Shown: positions 11,197 through 21,217, numbered from the stretch's first letter. The stretch: DNA of 64,000 nt from Micromonospora sp. MP36 (GCF_008119785.1 NZ_VSFA01000027.1:1-64000); one strand, 5' to 3'. Numbers and translations are program-made. The notes: generated by a model not told the origin, from the sequence alone.

Positions 11197-12157
11197 GGGG
11201 GTGACCATTGAGCTTGCCGCTCAGTACATCCGCGAGTAGGTCATCGGATGCGAAGGCTAACCTCGATGATTCGCCCCTGACGCCGGCTCCTTCGGCCCGA
11301 CAGGCCTGATTGCTGTTGATCGATGCCGGTGCGGTTTCGGGCATGGTGGTGGGCCGTCTGTCGCGCGGCGGGCGTGGTCTCCTGGCGTCCTCCGGGTTGT
11401 TGGGGCAGCGGCTGTGCTGGTCAGCCGGGGTCGGGGACTTCAAGCCGCTCGCCAGCTGCGCCCAGGCCAGGTGGTGTGAGACGTTGACGCCGGGTACCGG
11501 TCACCGCAGTACCACCGCGGCACGTGATCGACGAACTGCCACGTTCAGCATCGCCCGCCAGCCAGCGTCTGCGATCGCGTCTCAGCCCCGGCTCGGCGAC
11601 TCGACTGCCGCGCCAGCCAGCAGCGGGGGCCTGCGTCGACTCGGCCCAGCTCGTCCCCTCGTGAGCGCCGGACGCCGAATGGCAATTATTGGTACACCCG
11701 GCACGCTAGGCCATGCTCCCGGCAGTGTCGCAGCCAGGGTCAGCTCCGCCTGGAGCCGTCCTGATGGCTCTCGAGCATGTGTGGTTCGGTCCCAGGCGCG
11801 ACGATGGTTTGGGGAGGAGCTCCGTTGGCAGGGCTGCGCGGAGGGCGAACTCTTCGGGGGTGTCGTGTGAGGTGAGCAAGGTCGATCGCGTGGCCGATGA
11901 TCGGGGGAGCCTCTCCGGGGCCGAGGGCCCCGGTTCGTGGTAGCCCACTCGGCGAGCATGGGCATGGCGCCCCAGCCCCTAGCGCCGATCGGCCGACTAT
12001 CATTGGCATCTACGCCACTTCTAGGGAAATGACCGGTCTCAGCCTCGGGTCCGCTTGGACTGAGTCCGCCACCCGACGGGTGACTGCACCTCGGAAGACC
12101 CGCCCAAGTCTCCTTTGTAGAGATCGACACATCGACCAGCCTGCTAATCTCCGGGTC
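11197..12157. other. Gap without a supported gene between two cassettes
   Basis: About 960 bp with no frame that looks protein-coding over any length. A minus-strand stretch near 11800-11890 reads DTPEEFALRAALPTELLPKP and may be the remnant of a decayed gene, with no recognisable family. The last part carries the hsdR promoter. TAATCT at 12145-12150 lies 7 bp before the hsdR ATG, and no ribosome-binding site is visible, so hsdR may be translated from a leaderless mRNA. The change in style from the kinase cluster to the restriction operon makes this a likely junction between separately acquired cassettes. Confidence 0.4.
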
Positions 12158-14839
12158 ATGGCGGCAGAATCCGAGCGTGTAACCCGAAGGACTCGCATTA
12201 ATCCCCGCCTCCAGCGAGCAGGGTGGCAGGTTACCCCCTCCAGGATCGGACGTGCGGTAGGCGACTACGACCGCATGGCCGTCGAAGAGTACGAGACTGG
12301 GCTCGGCCCGGCGGACTACGCCTTGGTTGATGAAGGCAGGGTGCAGGCCGTCGTTGAGGCGAAGAAGTTGAGTGTCGGCCCACAGGGCGTGCTCGTCCAG
12401 GCGGAGCGGTATGCCAAGGGCGTCCACCAGGCACCGCGGTATCAGGGCGAGTACGGGGTGCCCTTCCTCTACGCGACCAACGGTGAGGTGACCTGGTTCC
12501 ACGACGTCCGCGATGAGTTCAACCGATCTCGGCGCGTCTCTGGCTTCCACACGCCGACGGCCCTCAGGGAGATGCTGACCCGCGACTTTGACGCGGAGCT
12601 GGCTGCCCTTGCGGCAGTCCCAGAGAACCTGCGGATGCGGCCGTACCAGATTGAGGCGGCCGCCGCCATCGAGAAGGCCATCCGCGAACGCAAGCGCAAG
12701 ATGCTGCTCACGATGGCGACGGGCACCGGGAAGACCTTGACGATGGTGAACGAGGTCTATCGGCTCATGAAGTCGGGCGTTGCCCGCCGGATCCTGTTCC
12801 TGGTCGACCGTCGGGCTCTTGCTGCCCAAGCCGTCCGTGCCTTCGCCTCCTTCGAGGCGGAGCCAGGGTTGAAGTTCGACAAGATCTACTCGGTCTACTC
12901 GCAGAAGATTCAGAGATCGGACGTGGGGGACGAGGGGGAGTGGGACCCGAACGTCCTGCCCGACGCCCAACTGGAGAACCCCAAGCTCGGCGACGCCTAC
13001 GTGTTCGTCTGCACTATCCAGCGCCTCGCGATGCAACTATTTGGCGGTGAGGGCGCCTTGGCCTTCGGCGAGGAGGCCGCCGACGCTGACGTGCGCCAGC
13101 TGAACATCCCTATCCACGCGTTCGATCTGATCATCGCTGACGAGTGCCACAGGGGCTACTCCTCCCGCGACTTGTCAGTCTGGCGAAACACGCTTGACCA
13201 CTTCGATGCGATCAAGGTGGGTCTTACGGCCACGCCGGCGGCCCACACCATGGCGTACTTCGACAACCTCGTCTATCGGTACGAGTACGAGCGCGCAGTA
13301 CGTGAGGGACATCTTGTCGACTACGACGTGGTGCGGATCCGCTCGAACGTGCGGATGAACGGGGTCTTCCTGAACGAGGGCGAGCAGATCGACTTGGTCG
13401 ACCCGTCGACCGGCACGCGTCAGCTCGACCTTCTCGAGGACGAACGGACATACGATGCGGCCGATGTCGAGCGCAAGATCACGGCACCGGACTCGAACCG
13501 CAAGATCCTGGAGGAACTGAAGGCGTATTGCGACGAGCATGAGCGCGAGCACGGCCGCTTCCCCAAGACCCTCATCTTTGCCGCCAACGATCTGCCGCAC
13601 ACGTCCCACGCCGATCAGCTGGTCGACCAAGCCCGCGACATCTTCGGGCGCGGCGACGCCTTTGTCTCCAAGATCACAGGCCGTGTGGACAGGTCGCTCC
13701 AGCGCATTCGGGAGTTCCGCAACCGTCCCAAGCCTGGGGTCGTCGTGACCGTTGACCTCCTGACGACCGGGGTGGACATCCCGGACCTGGAGTTCATCGT
13801 CTTCCTCCGCCCCGTGAAGTCACGAATCCTGTTCGAGCAGATGCTCGGACGGGGAACCCGCAAGGGCGAGCGGCACCCGGACAAGTCGCACTTTGTGGTG
13901 TTCGACTGTTTCGACGGGACCCTGCTGGAGTACTTCCGCAACACCACGGGCATGACCGTGGAGCCTCCGGAGGGCGACGGAAAGGGCCTGCCGGAGATCA
14001 TCGACGACATCTGGCAGAACAAGGACCGGGCGTACAACACTTCTCGGCTGGTCAAGCGGCTTCGACGCGTCGACCGGCAGATGTCGGGCGATGCCCGAGA
14101 GCTGTTCGCCCGCTTCATTCCTGACGGGGACGTTGGACGATTTGCAGACGAGTTGCCAGGCTTGTTGCGAGGGGCGTTCACCGAGACGATGCGGATCCTC
14201 CGCGATCCGGACTTCCAGAAGCTGCTCGTTGACTACCCCCGCAGCCCACGTACGTTCGTAGTCGCGCCAGGCGTGGTGGACGAGGTGTCCTCGGAGTGGC
14301 TCATACGCGGTGCAACGGGCCAAGAGTATAAGCCCTCGGAGTACTTGGAGGCGTTCGCATCTTTCGTGCGCAAGCATCGGGACCAGGTTGAAGCCATCTC
14401 GATCCTGCTCTCGCGGCCGCAGGCCTGGGGTGCGGCACCACTGTCCCAGCTACGGCAGGCGCTAACGCGCGCCCCGGAGCACTTCACCGAGGCCAACCTC
14501 CAGCGGGCCTTCAATGCCGCGCACCACAAGGCCCTGGTCGACATCATCTCGATGGTGAAGCGCGCAGCTACGGACACGTCACCTCTGCTCACGTCCGAAG
14601 AGAGGGTCAACCTCGCGGTGGATCGCGTGATCGCTGGCCGTACGCTTACGGACGCCCAAGCCAAGTGGATCGAGTACATCAGGCAGCACCTGGTTCAGAA
14701 CCTCTCGGTGGACCGAGAGGACTTTGAGGTAATTCCGGTGCTGTCCGACCACGGTGGGTGGGGGCGTGCGAACCGTGTGTTTGATGGGCGGCTGGCGCAG
14801 CTGCTTGAAGAGTTGAACGAGGGGCTGGTGGCGGCATGA
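12158..14839 (+). CDS. hsdR: Type I restriction enzyme, R (motor/nuclease) subunit
   Basis: Starting at ATG 12158 gives 893 residues. The N-terminal nuclease core has an acidic residue (D53 in PADYALVDEG) and EAK (67-69), the PD-(D/E)XK pattern of HSDR_N. The SF2 translocase follows: Walker A MATGTGKT (about 187-193), DECH box IIADECHRG, TATP motif (GLTATPAAHTM), and motif VI FEQMLGRGTR. The C-terminal part is of the EcoEI-R type. It translocates and cleaves DNA lacking the host methylation, as part of an R2M2S complex. The stop overlaps the hsdM start (ATGA). Longer in-frame starts upstream encode low-complexity sequence and were rejected. Confidence 0.95.
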   Translation: MAAESERVTRRTRINPRLQRAGWQVTPSRIGRAVGDYDRMAVEEYETGLGPADYALVDEGRVQAVVEAKKLSVGPQGVLVQAERYAKGVHQAPRYQGEYGVPFLYATNGEVTWFHDVRDEFNRSRRVSGFHTPTALREMLTRDFDAELAALAAVPENLRMRPYQIEAAAAIEKAIRERKRKMLLTMATGTGKTLTMVNEVYRLMKSGVARRILFLVDRRALAAQAVRAFASFEAEPGLKFDKIYSVYSQKIQRSDVGDEGEWDPNVLPDAQLENPKLGDAYVFVCTIQRLAMQLFGGEGALAFGEEAADADVRQLNIPIHAFDLIIADECHRGYSSRDLSVWRNTLDHFDAIKVGLTATPAAHTMAYFDNLVYRYEYERAVREGHLVDYDVVRIRSNVRMNGVFLNEGEQIDLVDPSTGTRQLDLLEDERTYDAADVERKITAPDSNRKILEELKAYCDEHEREHGRFPKTLIFAANDLPHTSHADQLVDQARDIFGRGDAFVSKITGRVDRSLQRIREFRNRPKPGVVVTVDLLTTGVDIPDLEFIVFLRPVKSRILFEQMLGRGTRKGERHPDKSHFVVFDCFDGTLLEYFRNTTGMTVEPPEGDGKGLPEIIDDIWQNKDRAYNTSRLVKRLRRVDRQMSGDARELFARFIPDGDVGRFADELPGLLRGAFTETMRILRDPDFQKLLVDYPRSPRTFVVAPGVVDEVSSEWLIRGATGQEYKPSEYLEAFASFVRKHRDQVEAISILLSRPQAWGAAPLSQLRQALTRAPEHFTEANLQRAFNAAHHKALVDIISMVKRAATDTSPLLTSEERVNLAVDRVIAGRTLTDAQAKWIEYIRQHLVQNLSVDREDFEVIPVLSDHGGWGRANRVFDGRLAQLLEELNEGLVAA

Positions 14840-16254
14840 CAGACGTCGTAGGGAAACTCTGGGGCTTCTGCCACACGCTCCGCCACGACGGCATCGACTA
14901 CGGCGACTACATTGAGCAGCTCACGTACCTGCTGTTCCTCAAGATGGCGGACGAGCGTGGTGTACGGCTGCCCGACAGCACAGACTGGCCGTACCTCCGG
15001 AAGCAGAGCGGAACGGAGCTTCAGGACACGTACGTAGAGACTCTCCGCGTCCTGGGCAGGCAGCCGGGCATCCTCGGTGACATCTTCAGCGGAGCACAAA
15101 GCCGTTTTACCAACCCTGTGAACCTCCAGAAGCTCATCGTTGTAATCGACGAAACCGAGTGGACAGAGCTCGAAACGGACGTGAAGGCCGCCGCCTTCGA
15201 GGGCCTGCTGGAGAAGGCTGCCGCCGAGGGGAAGAAGGGCGCAGGCCAGTACTTCACACCGCGGCTGCTGATACAAAGCATGGTCCGCTGCATGAAGCCA
15301 GATCCCCGGGTGAGCAAGGACTTCACCATCAGCGACCCGGCCTGCGGCACTGGAGGGTTCCTTGTCGCCGCGTACGAGTGGCTGAAGGATGAGTCGCGGG
15401 GCGTCATTGACCGCGAGACCGCCCCGCGGATACGCAAGCAGACCTACTTTGGCCAAGAGTTGGTTGCGCGTCCCCGGCGGCTTGCTCTTATGAACATGTA
15501 TCTCCACCAAGTCGAGCCTCACATCGCTCTCGGTGACTCGATCTACGAGGTGCCCAGCAGCCAGCGTTACGACGTTGTCCTCACGAATCCTCCGTTTGGC
15601 ACCAAGGGCGCCAATCAGTCACCTGGCCGAGAGGACTTCGTAGTTGAGACGAGCAACAAGCAACTCAACTTCCTGCAGCATGTCCTCACCATCTTGAAGC
15701 CTGGGGGGCGGGCGGCGGTCGTTGTTCCGGACAACGTGCTCTTCGCTGGTCAGGCAGGTGAAGTCTTTGAAGTACTGATGGAGGATTGCGACGTTCACAC
15801 CGTGCTGCGGTGCCCGCGCGGAACCTTCAGCCCCTACACCGAGGGCACGAAGACCAACGTAATATTCTTCACAAAGGGTCGCCCCACCGAGCGAACATGG
15901 ATCTACGACGGTAGAGCAAACGTCCCCAAGATCACCAAGAAGAGGCGTCCGCTCACAGCCGAATACTTCGCCGAATTTGAGCGGTGCTTCGGCGACGACC
16001 CGAACGGCCGCAGCGAGCGGAACGAAGAGGACTCCCCCGCCGGCCGATGGCGCAGTTTCACGCTGGATGAGGTTCGGGATCGCCGCTTCAAGCTCGACTC
16101 ATTCAAGTGGATTCGGGATGAATCACTGGACGATCCCGACGACATCCCAGAACCGGAGGAACTTGTCACTGAAGCCATGGAGGAGCTCCAACTTGCTCTC
16201 GATGAGCTTGCCGACATTCAGCGCCTCTTGGAGGGCGAAGGGACCACGCGATGA
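14836..16254 (+). CDS. hsdM: Type I restriction-modification N6-adenine methyltransferase subunit
   Basis: This 472-residue protein has the HsdM N-terminal helical domain (residues about 1-125, YIEQLTYLLFLKMADER) and an N6_Mtase catalytic domain. Motif I is DPACGTGGF (167-175) and the catalytic motif IV is NPPF (251-254). GQYFTPRLLIQSMV is the usual lead-in to the SAM pocket. It methylates adenine in both halves of the target defined by HsdS and is shared by the modification and restriction complexes. Start and stop both overlap the neighbouring hsd genes by 4 bp, so the three subunits are translationally coupled. No damage is visible. Confidence 0.96.
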   Translation: MTDVVGKLWGFCHTLRHDGIDYGDYIEQLTYLLFLKMADERGVRLPDSTDWPYLRKQSGTELQDTYVETLRVLGRQPGILGDIFSGAQSRFTNPVNLQKLIVVIDETEWTELETDVKAAAFEGLLEKAAAEGKKGAGQYFTPRLLIQSMVRCMKPDPRVSKDFTISDPACGTGGFLVAAYEWLKDESRGVIDRETAPRIRKQTYFGQELVARPRRLALMNMYLHQVEPHIALGDSIYEVPSSQRYDVVLTNPPFGTKGANQSPGREDFVVETSNKQLNFLQHVLTILKPGGRAAVVVPDNVLFAGQAGEVFEVLMEDCDVHTVLRCPRGTFSPYTEGTKTNVIFFTKGRPTERTWIYDGRANVPKITKKRRPLTAEYFAEFERCFGDDPNGRSERNEEDSPAGRWRSFTLDEVRDRRFKLDSFKWIRDESLDDPDDIPEPEELVTEAMEELQLALDELADIQRLLEGEGTTR

Positions 16255-17624
16255 GTGAGTGGGCCTTTCCGGCAAGCTGGAAACAGGCAAGGATCGGGGA
16301 AATCTTCGACTCTTGGGGCGGCCTCACACCGTCGAAGGCCAACCGAGACTACTGGGGAGAGGGTCTGCCCTGGATCTCGTCAAAGGAGGTTAAGGGAGCC
16401 CGTCTCCATACGAGCACCCATACTGTCACGCGGAAGGCGATCGACGAGACAGGGCTTAGAATCTGTCCGACGGGCTCGGTCCTTGTTGTCGTCCGAAGCG
16501 GAATCTTGGCGCACACCCTCCCGGTCGCCGTAACCACAATGCCCGTGACCATTAATCAGGACGTCAAGGCGTTCTTCTCGGAAGAACCGCTCATGAATGA
16601 GTGGCTTGCGTACTTCTTGCGCATGAGCGGACCGCAGCTGCTGGCCTCCAGTCGCCGAGACGGCACAACAGTGCAGAGTATTCAATACCCCCTTCTCAAG
16701 AACACCGTCATCCCCGTGCCGCCGCTTGACGAGCGCCAACTCGTGCTCGCCTCCATCGAGAATGCCCTAAGCAAGCAAGCGTCCATTCTTCCCCACTTGA
16801 AAGTAGCCCGAAAATCTGTCTACCGCCTCCGAGGAGCCATTCTCGCCGCTGCCTGCTCAGGCCGTTTGACGGATGACTGGCGGGACGGGAACCCCGAAGC
16901 CTCGGCGATCGACCAAGGACCAAGACTCCCGGTTAATAAGCCTCGAAAGGTGCGTGGCGAACAGCCAGTAGAGCTCGATCTGCCGGACTTGCCCAGCGCT
17001 TACCGAGTTTCCCCCCTCGGAGACATCGCAGTTCTTATCGAGTACGGAACGTCGCGTCGAACCGATGCGACTGCGCACAGCGGCATCCCTGTTCTTCGCA
17101 TGGGCAACATTCAGGAAGGTCGACTGAACCTATCCGACCTGAAGTACCGGGCTCTCGACTCCGAGCTTGAACGCTTGCTACTCGCAGATGGCGACTTGTT
17201 GTTCAACCGCACAAACAGTCCGGAGCTGGTTGGAAAGGCGGCGGTTTTCCATGGCGATCAGGCGACCAGCTTCGCATCGTATCTTATCCGCGTCAGGTTC
17301 GATTCGAGCGTCGCTGATCCTGACTACGTTAACTACTGGATCAACTCTGCTTGGGGTCGGGCATGGGCCTGGCAGGCCAAGACGGACGGGGTTAGCCAGT
17401 CGAACATCAACGGGAGCAAACTCGCTCTGATGCCCGTTCCGCTACCCCCTCTTGCCGAGCAGCAGGAGATCGTAAGGCGAGCATCTCGCCTTCTTGGCTT
17501 CGCAAGCTCGTTACTTGGTCGGGTCGATCGCACCTCCTTCAGTGCACAACAAGCATCACGGGCGATTTTGGCAAAGGCCTTCCAAGGTGGACTGGCAATG
17601 AAGGCGGATGCGGCTGGAGCTTGA
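16251..17624 (+). CDS. hsdS: Type I restriction-modification specificity subunit
   Basis: This 457-residue protein has two target-recognition domains. The first covers about residues 1-150 (WKQARIGEIFDSWGGLTPSK onward) and closes with PVPPLDERQLVLASIENAL. The second covers about 240-400 and closes with PLPPLAEQQEIVRRASRLL. Each is followed by a helical spacer, and the repeat of the PxPPLxEQ motif is typical of HsdS. It reads a bipartite DNA sequence, one TRD per half-site. Length is normal and the subunit looks intact. It overlaps hsdM by 4 bp. The target sequence cannot be predicted from the protein alone. Confidence 0.95.
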   Translation: MSEWAFPASWKQARIGEIFDSWGGLTPSKANRDYWGEGLPWISSKEVKGARLHTSTHTVTRKAIDETGLRICPTGSVLVVVRSGILAHTLPVAVTTMPVTINQDVKAFFSEEPLMNEWLAYFLRMSGPQLLASSRRDGTTVQSIQYPLLKNTVIPVPPLDERQLVLASIENALSKQASILPHLKVARKSVYRLRGAILAAACSGRLTDDWRDGNPEASAIDQGPRLPVNKPRKVRGEQPVELDLPDLPSAYRVSPLGDIAVLIEYGTSRRTDATAHSGIPVLRMGNIQEGRLNLSDLKYRALDSELERLLLADGDLLFNRTNSPELVGKAAVFHGDQATSFASYLIRVRFDSSVADPDYVNYWINSAWGRAWAWQAKTDGVSQSNINGSKLALMPVPLPPLAEQQEIVRRASRLLGFASSLLGRVDRTSFSAQQASRAILAKAFQGGLAMKADAAGA

Positions 17625-17849
17625 GCTCGTTTCCCCACCTAGTTCAGTCGCTATGTCCCGGAGTTTTCCTGAGGCCTGCGGTCATCTTTCAGTTCGCGGT
17701 GCAATGGGCTTGAGCGGCACTATCCTTTTAAGCGGAAGCTGGAAATCACACCTCGCCGTTGGGCGCAAGAATGGCGACATCGCCACCCGATTTGGCAGAT
17801 AAGGGACCTGCTCACGGCGAAGGCGTGCGGGGCGGGGCGAGCGTGGAGT

Positions 17850-18370
17850 GTGGCGTGGGGCTATTGCCGGGAAGTCTGGCGACGACGATGCGTCGGGCTT
17901 CCTCGTCGAGGCTACGTTGCACGTGCGCTTTGTCCCGCTCATCCCAGTGCCCTGCGCCAGCCCAACCACAGCCTCGTACACTGCCCATACCAGCCCAGTT
18001 GCGGAAAGTCGGTCACCGCCGACCGTGCCGTCTCGCGCCCCCGCTGCGTCAGGCTGTAGGCATGCTGACGCACGCGACTCTCGATACGAGTCGAGCGGAC
18101 AACGACCAGCCCACTGGTGGCCAGGATGCTCATCGCCATGTCCAACGGCTCGTAAGCGCCGAACTTGTACCGCAGCATGGGGATCGCACGAAGCTCCGGC
18201 TCCTCCGAGTCCAGGATCCGACCCGCATACTCCAGCAACACCGGCTCCCGACTGCGCTCAAACTCGTTTAGCAACTCGTCCGCCAGGTAATCGGGATACC
18301 ACAGCCAGAAGTCAAGCTTCTGCAGCAGCGTCTGAGTATTGAGCACGCCGACTGCGCGCGGACTGGGCAC
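17850..18370 (-). pseudogene. Probable winged-helix-like protein, C-terminus broken by frameshifts
   Basis: The open frame 18370 to 17939 gives 143 residues with sensible composition: LDFWLWYPDYLADELLNEF, then PMLRYKFGAYEPLDMAMSIL and HAYSLTQRGRETA. That second part reads like a small winged-helix module. After FPQL the frame turns into unlikely Trp/Arg-rich sequence. Plausible coding sequence then continues in the other two minus frames, first VWAVYEAVVGLAQG and then HWDERDKAHVQ with SLDEEARRIVVARLPG. Two indels, around 17985 and 17950, would explain this. I do not recognise the family. The gene is convergent with hsdS and may be a relic of a defence cassette. The 357 bp upstream (18371-18727) hold no gene I can support. 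Confidence 0.5.
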
Positions 18371-18727
18371 GATCCCGGGCGATCAGCTGGACAGCAGCAT
18401 CCAGGAGCAACAGAAGCCGGATCGCATCGAAGAACGGGCTTCCATCACCCCCCGTAGCTGCCACGGATCGAAACGTAGTCGGTCGGTTTGCCTGTGCCTA
18501 GACCGAGGTCCGGCGGTCTTCATCGTCCATGCGCCCCAGTCAACTGAGGGAGGTCAAGCACCACTGGCCGACAGAGATCGGCCGAGTGCGGAAGGCCAAC
18601 CGAGCCGCGTGGAAGTACCAGGCGCCACGCCCACGCTCCGCCTCGGGGAGGGTGCTACGGGATTGCCGGAGAAGCCGATTGGGTGATCTCGTCACCGACT
18701 GGTTGACTGGGCCGGTTTAACGCGCCG

Positions 18728-20668
18728 GTGAAAAGGGTCGATGTGAGCGGGTCGGAGAACAACACCGAGATCGTGAATGGGGGCACCGGCATGCGGGGCC
18801 AGGATGGGCGTCGCGCGTCGTACCGGCACGATCCCGCACTGGTGCCCACGCTGGCCCGGCTGGCCAATGCCGCCTGTGAGGGTGTGACAGACCCCAACGA
18901 GGCGGGTCTGCGGGTCGAAAAGTTGGCCGCGCAAGAAGATCCGCCGATCGATCAGCCGGGCGTGGAGGGCCTCTTCCGCGCGTTTACCTACGTCCTCCAG
19001 CCTGCTCCGGTCGGAGCGCTCCCGGATGCCAGGCTCGAGCCGCTCGACGGCCCGTCCGCGTTTCCCGCGGCCCTGCGCGACGCGAACGACGACCTCCGCC
19101 AGCTATGGCGTGACCTGGCCGACGAGGTGCGCCATCCCGTCGCGCGGGCGCGGTGCTGGGACATCGTGTTCACGCTCAAACTCGTGCCGAATGGCCGGAC
19201 CAGCGCTGGACAGGCTATCCGTGCCTACCTGGACGTCGCCGGCACCGCCGGCGTGTCCGCAGACCGCCGGGACAAGGCAATCGGCCTGCTGCGGGCGTGG
19301 ACCTTGGCTCGGTCGGTGAAGTACGACGAGCTGACCGCCGAGATCATCCGGGCGATGCTGTTGCTCGCCGAGGACGCGGTGACCCATCAGGATGATCCGT
19401 ACGCCGCGATCCTCGTCCTCGGCGCGCTGACCGCCCCGGCTCCGCGCGGCACGCCACGCGCCGCCGACTCGGCGGCCGACGACCTGCTGGATCGGGCGCT
19501 GGCCGCCTATCCGCAGATCCACGTCATCAAAGACCTTGCCACTCTAGTCCGCAAGAGTGCTGGTGCCGGTTCGCCGCGCGCCGAGCAGGCCGGCCGCCAC
19601 GAGGTCGGCGCGATGCTCGCCGAAGCCGAGGCCGCCACCGATCCGTTGATCATCCGTACGAGGTTCAACGACGCGGCCGCAGCCGCACGGCGCTTGGGCC
19701 TGACCGACCTGGAACAGGTGGCCGTCACCCGGCTGCAATCGGCACCGCGAGTCTCCTGGTCGGTATTCGAGCAGTCGGTCACGATTCCGCCTGCCTACTT
19801 TCGCCGGTACCTTCGTGGGTTCGAGCAGGCCGCCGATTGGCGTCACGCCCTCTGGATCTGGTTGCACACGAGCCCGCCGACGGGAAGCCTGCAAGCCAAC
19901 GAGGCCCACGCTCGGCAGATCGTGCGCCAGTTGGTCTTCTCGCGGATAGGCAGACAGGTGGAGTTCCGCGACGGCGACCTGCCGGCCCGGGACATCGTTG
20001 GCGACGACGCGGTGCTGGACAGGGAGCTCGTCCGCTTGGAGACGTACGACATGAACATGAAGGGGAGATTTCTCGCCGGAGCGCTGCAGCAGATTCCGGA
20101 GCGATTTGCGTTGCCGGCCCGCGACGAGCTCGAGGCCTTTTTCGGCGACACGTTCAATGCGGCGCCCACTTTGGTTAGAGCGCTGGCCGACGCCATCCAC
20201 CTTTACTGGGTCGGCGAGTACGACGCCTGCAGCCACCTGATCGTCCCCAAGGTTGAGGCCGCGGCGCGGGGGCTGCTCCTTGAGCTGAACGAGCCGGTCT
20301 ATCGCAGCGCCGTCGGCGACGCGATAGGACAGTTTCCGGGCCTGGGAAGTCTTCTGCCCCTGCTGGTCGACAACGACTTCGACCCGGACTGGGAAAGGTT
20401 CCTGCGCACCTTCCTGCTCAACGATGGCTGCAACGTCCGCAACCTGGTGGCGCATGGATACGCCCACGACACCGGCCCGGTCGAGGCCGCCCTGGCGATC
20501 CGGGCCGGTGCCCTGCTGATCCTGCTTACCGCCGGACCCGCGGCCGAGCGTGACGTCGCGGCGGTCCGCTCCGCTCTTGCTACCCCCACCGGCGCGGTGC
20601 CCCGCCGCTCGTGGCGCCGGTGCCTCGGCGCGGCCTTCGTGGCCGCCCGTCAGGAACTACGACGGTGA
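18728..20668 (+). CDS. DUF4209-like protein with C-terminal HEPN-type motif
   Basis: GTG 18728 gives 646 residues; a later GTG at 18743 is also possible. The body is alpha-helical throughout, with an N-terminal region rich in short helices. The last 130 residues contain HLIVPKVEAAARGLLLELNE, GLGSLLPLL and then CNVRNLVAHGY. The R-X4-H pattern (R571, H576) is the HEPN RNase signature, and this region matches my recollection of DUF4209. HEPN domains often act as abortive RNases in defence and toxin-antitoxin systems. It stands alone between a restriction operon and CBASS genes, so a defence role is plausible but unproven. No antitoxin-like neighbour is evident. Confidence 0.7.
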   Translation: MKRVDVSGSENNTEIVNGGTGMRGQDGRRASYRHDPALVPTLARLANAACEGVTDPNEAGLRVEKLAAQEDPPIDQPGVEGLFRAFTYVLQPAPVGALPDARLEPLDGPSAFPAALRDANDDLRQLWRDLADEVRHPVARARCWDIVFTLKLVPNGRTSAGQAIRAYLDVAGTAGVSADRRDKAIGLLRAWTLARSVKYDELTAEIIRAMLLLAEDAVTHQDDPYAAILVLGALTAPAPRGTPRAADSAADDLLDRALAAYPQIHVIKDLATLVRKSAGAGSPRAEQAGRHEVGAMLAEAEAATDPLIIRTRFNDAAAAARRLGLTDLEQVAVTRLQSAPRVSWSVFEQSVTIPPAYFRRYLRGFEQAADWRHALWIWLHTSPPTGSLQANEAHARQIVRQLVFSRIGRQVEFRDGDLPARDIVGDDAVLDRELVRLETYDMNMKGRFLAGALQQIPERFALPARDELEAFFGDTFNAAPTLVRALADAIHLYWVGEYDACSHLIVPKVEAAARGLLLELNEPVYRSAVGDAIGQFPGLGSLLPLLVDNDFDPDWERFLRTFLLNDGCNVRNLVAHGYAHDTGPVEAALAIRAGALLILLTAGPAAERDVAAVRSALATPTGAVPRRSWRRCLGAAFVAARQELRR

Positions 20669-20704
20669 ACAGCCGCTGCGGCGGACGTCAATCCGCCGTG
20701 GTGG

Positions 20705-20975
20705 GAGCTTCATGGCGCTGTCCGGCTGGCCCGCGTAGGCCTCGACGCGCCATGCACATCGTCCATGGTGATCTCTTGGAAGCGTTTGGCCTGGTAGGCC
20801 CCGTCGTCCCGCTCCGTGCCGTGCCGACGATGTCGAGACCGTATTGCTTCTGCCCGCGCATGTCGTAGAAGTGTGCGTTGCGCAGGCCCTCCGACCGGCC
20901 AGGGAAACTCCGCCCCCGCCGCTTGAAGACCTCATGGGCCAGATCTCGCAACGGAAGCTGGGTTTCCTGCATCAT
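20705..20975 (-). pseudogene. Remnant of a PD-(D/E)XK nuclease N-terminal domain
   Basis: From ATG 20972 the frame reads LRDLAHEVFKRRGR, then NAHFYDMRGQKQYGLDIVG. The homologous sequence then continues one frame over as ERDDGAYQAKRFQEITMDDV and jumps again to VEAYAGQPDSA. The D in LDIVG and the QAK in YQAKRF form the D...QxK nuclease core seen in restriction-endonuclease-like domains at the N-terminus of many defence proteins. At least two frameshifts and the loss of the rest of the protein make it a dead fragment. It lies between the DUF4209 gene and the CBASS terminator. Confidence 0.65.
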
Positions 20976-21188
20976 CGGCGGATGCAGGCGGCTGGTATGA
21001 CTCACTGCCAACCCCCGAGCCGCGGAGTCCCCTCGAACTCCGCCACACTCAACTCGACCTGGCACCGCCATCTCGAAAAGGTCCGACAGGCGCGGCACCA
21101 GGCTCAATCTGTTCGTCCAAATCTCGTCGATCGCCGCTACTTCCGTACCGCTCTGCGACCGATTCGGCGCGCGGGTGTTGGCGTAGTG

Positions 21189-21217
21189 CGGAGGGCACCT
21201 CGTCGGCGTGCCCTCCG
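21189..21217 (-). terminator. Hairpin terminator after the CBASS operon
   Basis: CGGAGGGCAC (21189-21198) pairs perfectly with GTGCCCTCCG (21208-21217) around a 9-nt loop. It lies 40 bp beyond the stop codon of the last CBASS gene on the minus strand. There is no U-tract, as is common for terminators in high-GC actinobacteria. Confidence 0.6.

Noticed and set aside
11582..13036. A 484-codon minus-strand frame across the hsdR start
   Set aside because: It runs antisense through the hsdR nuclease and helicase motifs and reads as low-complexity sequence.
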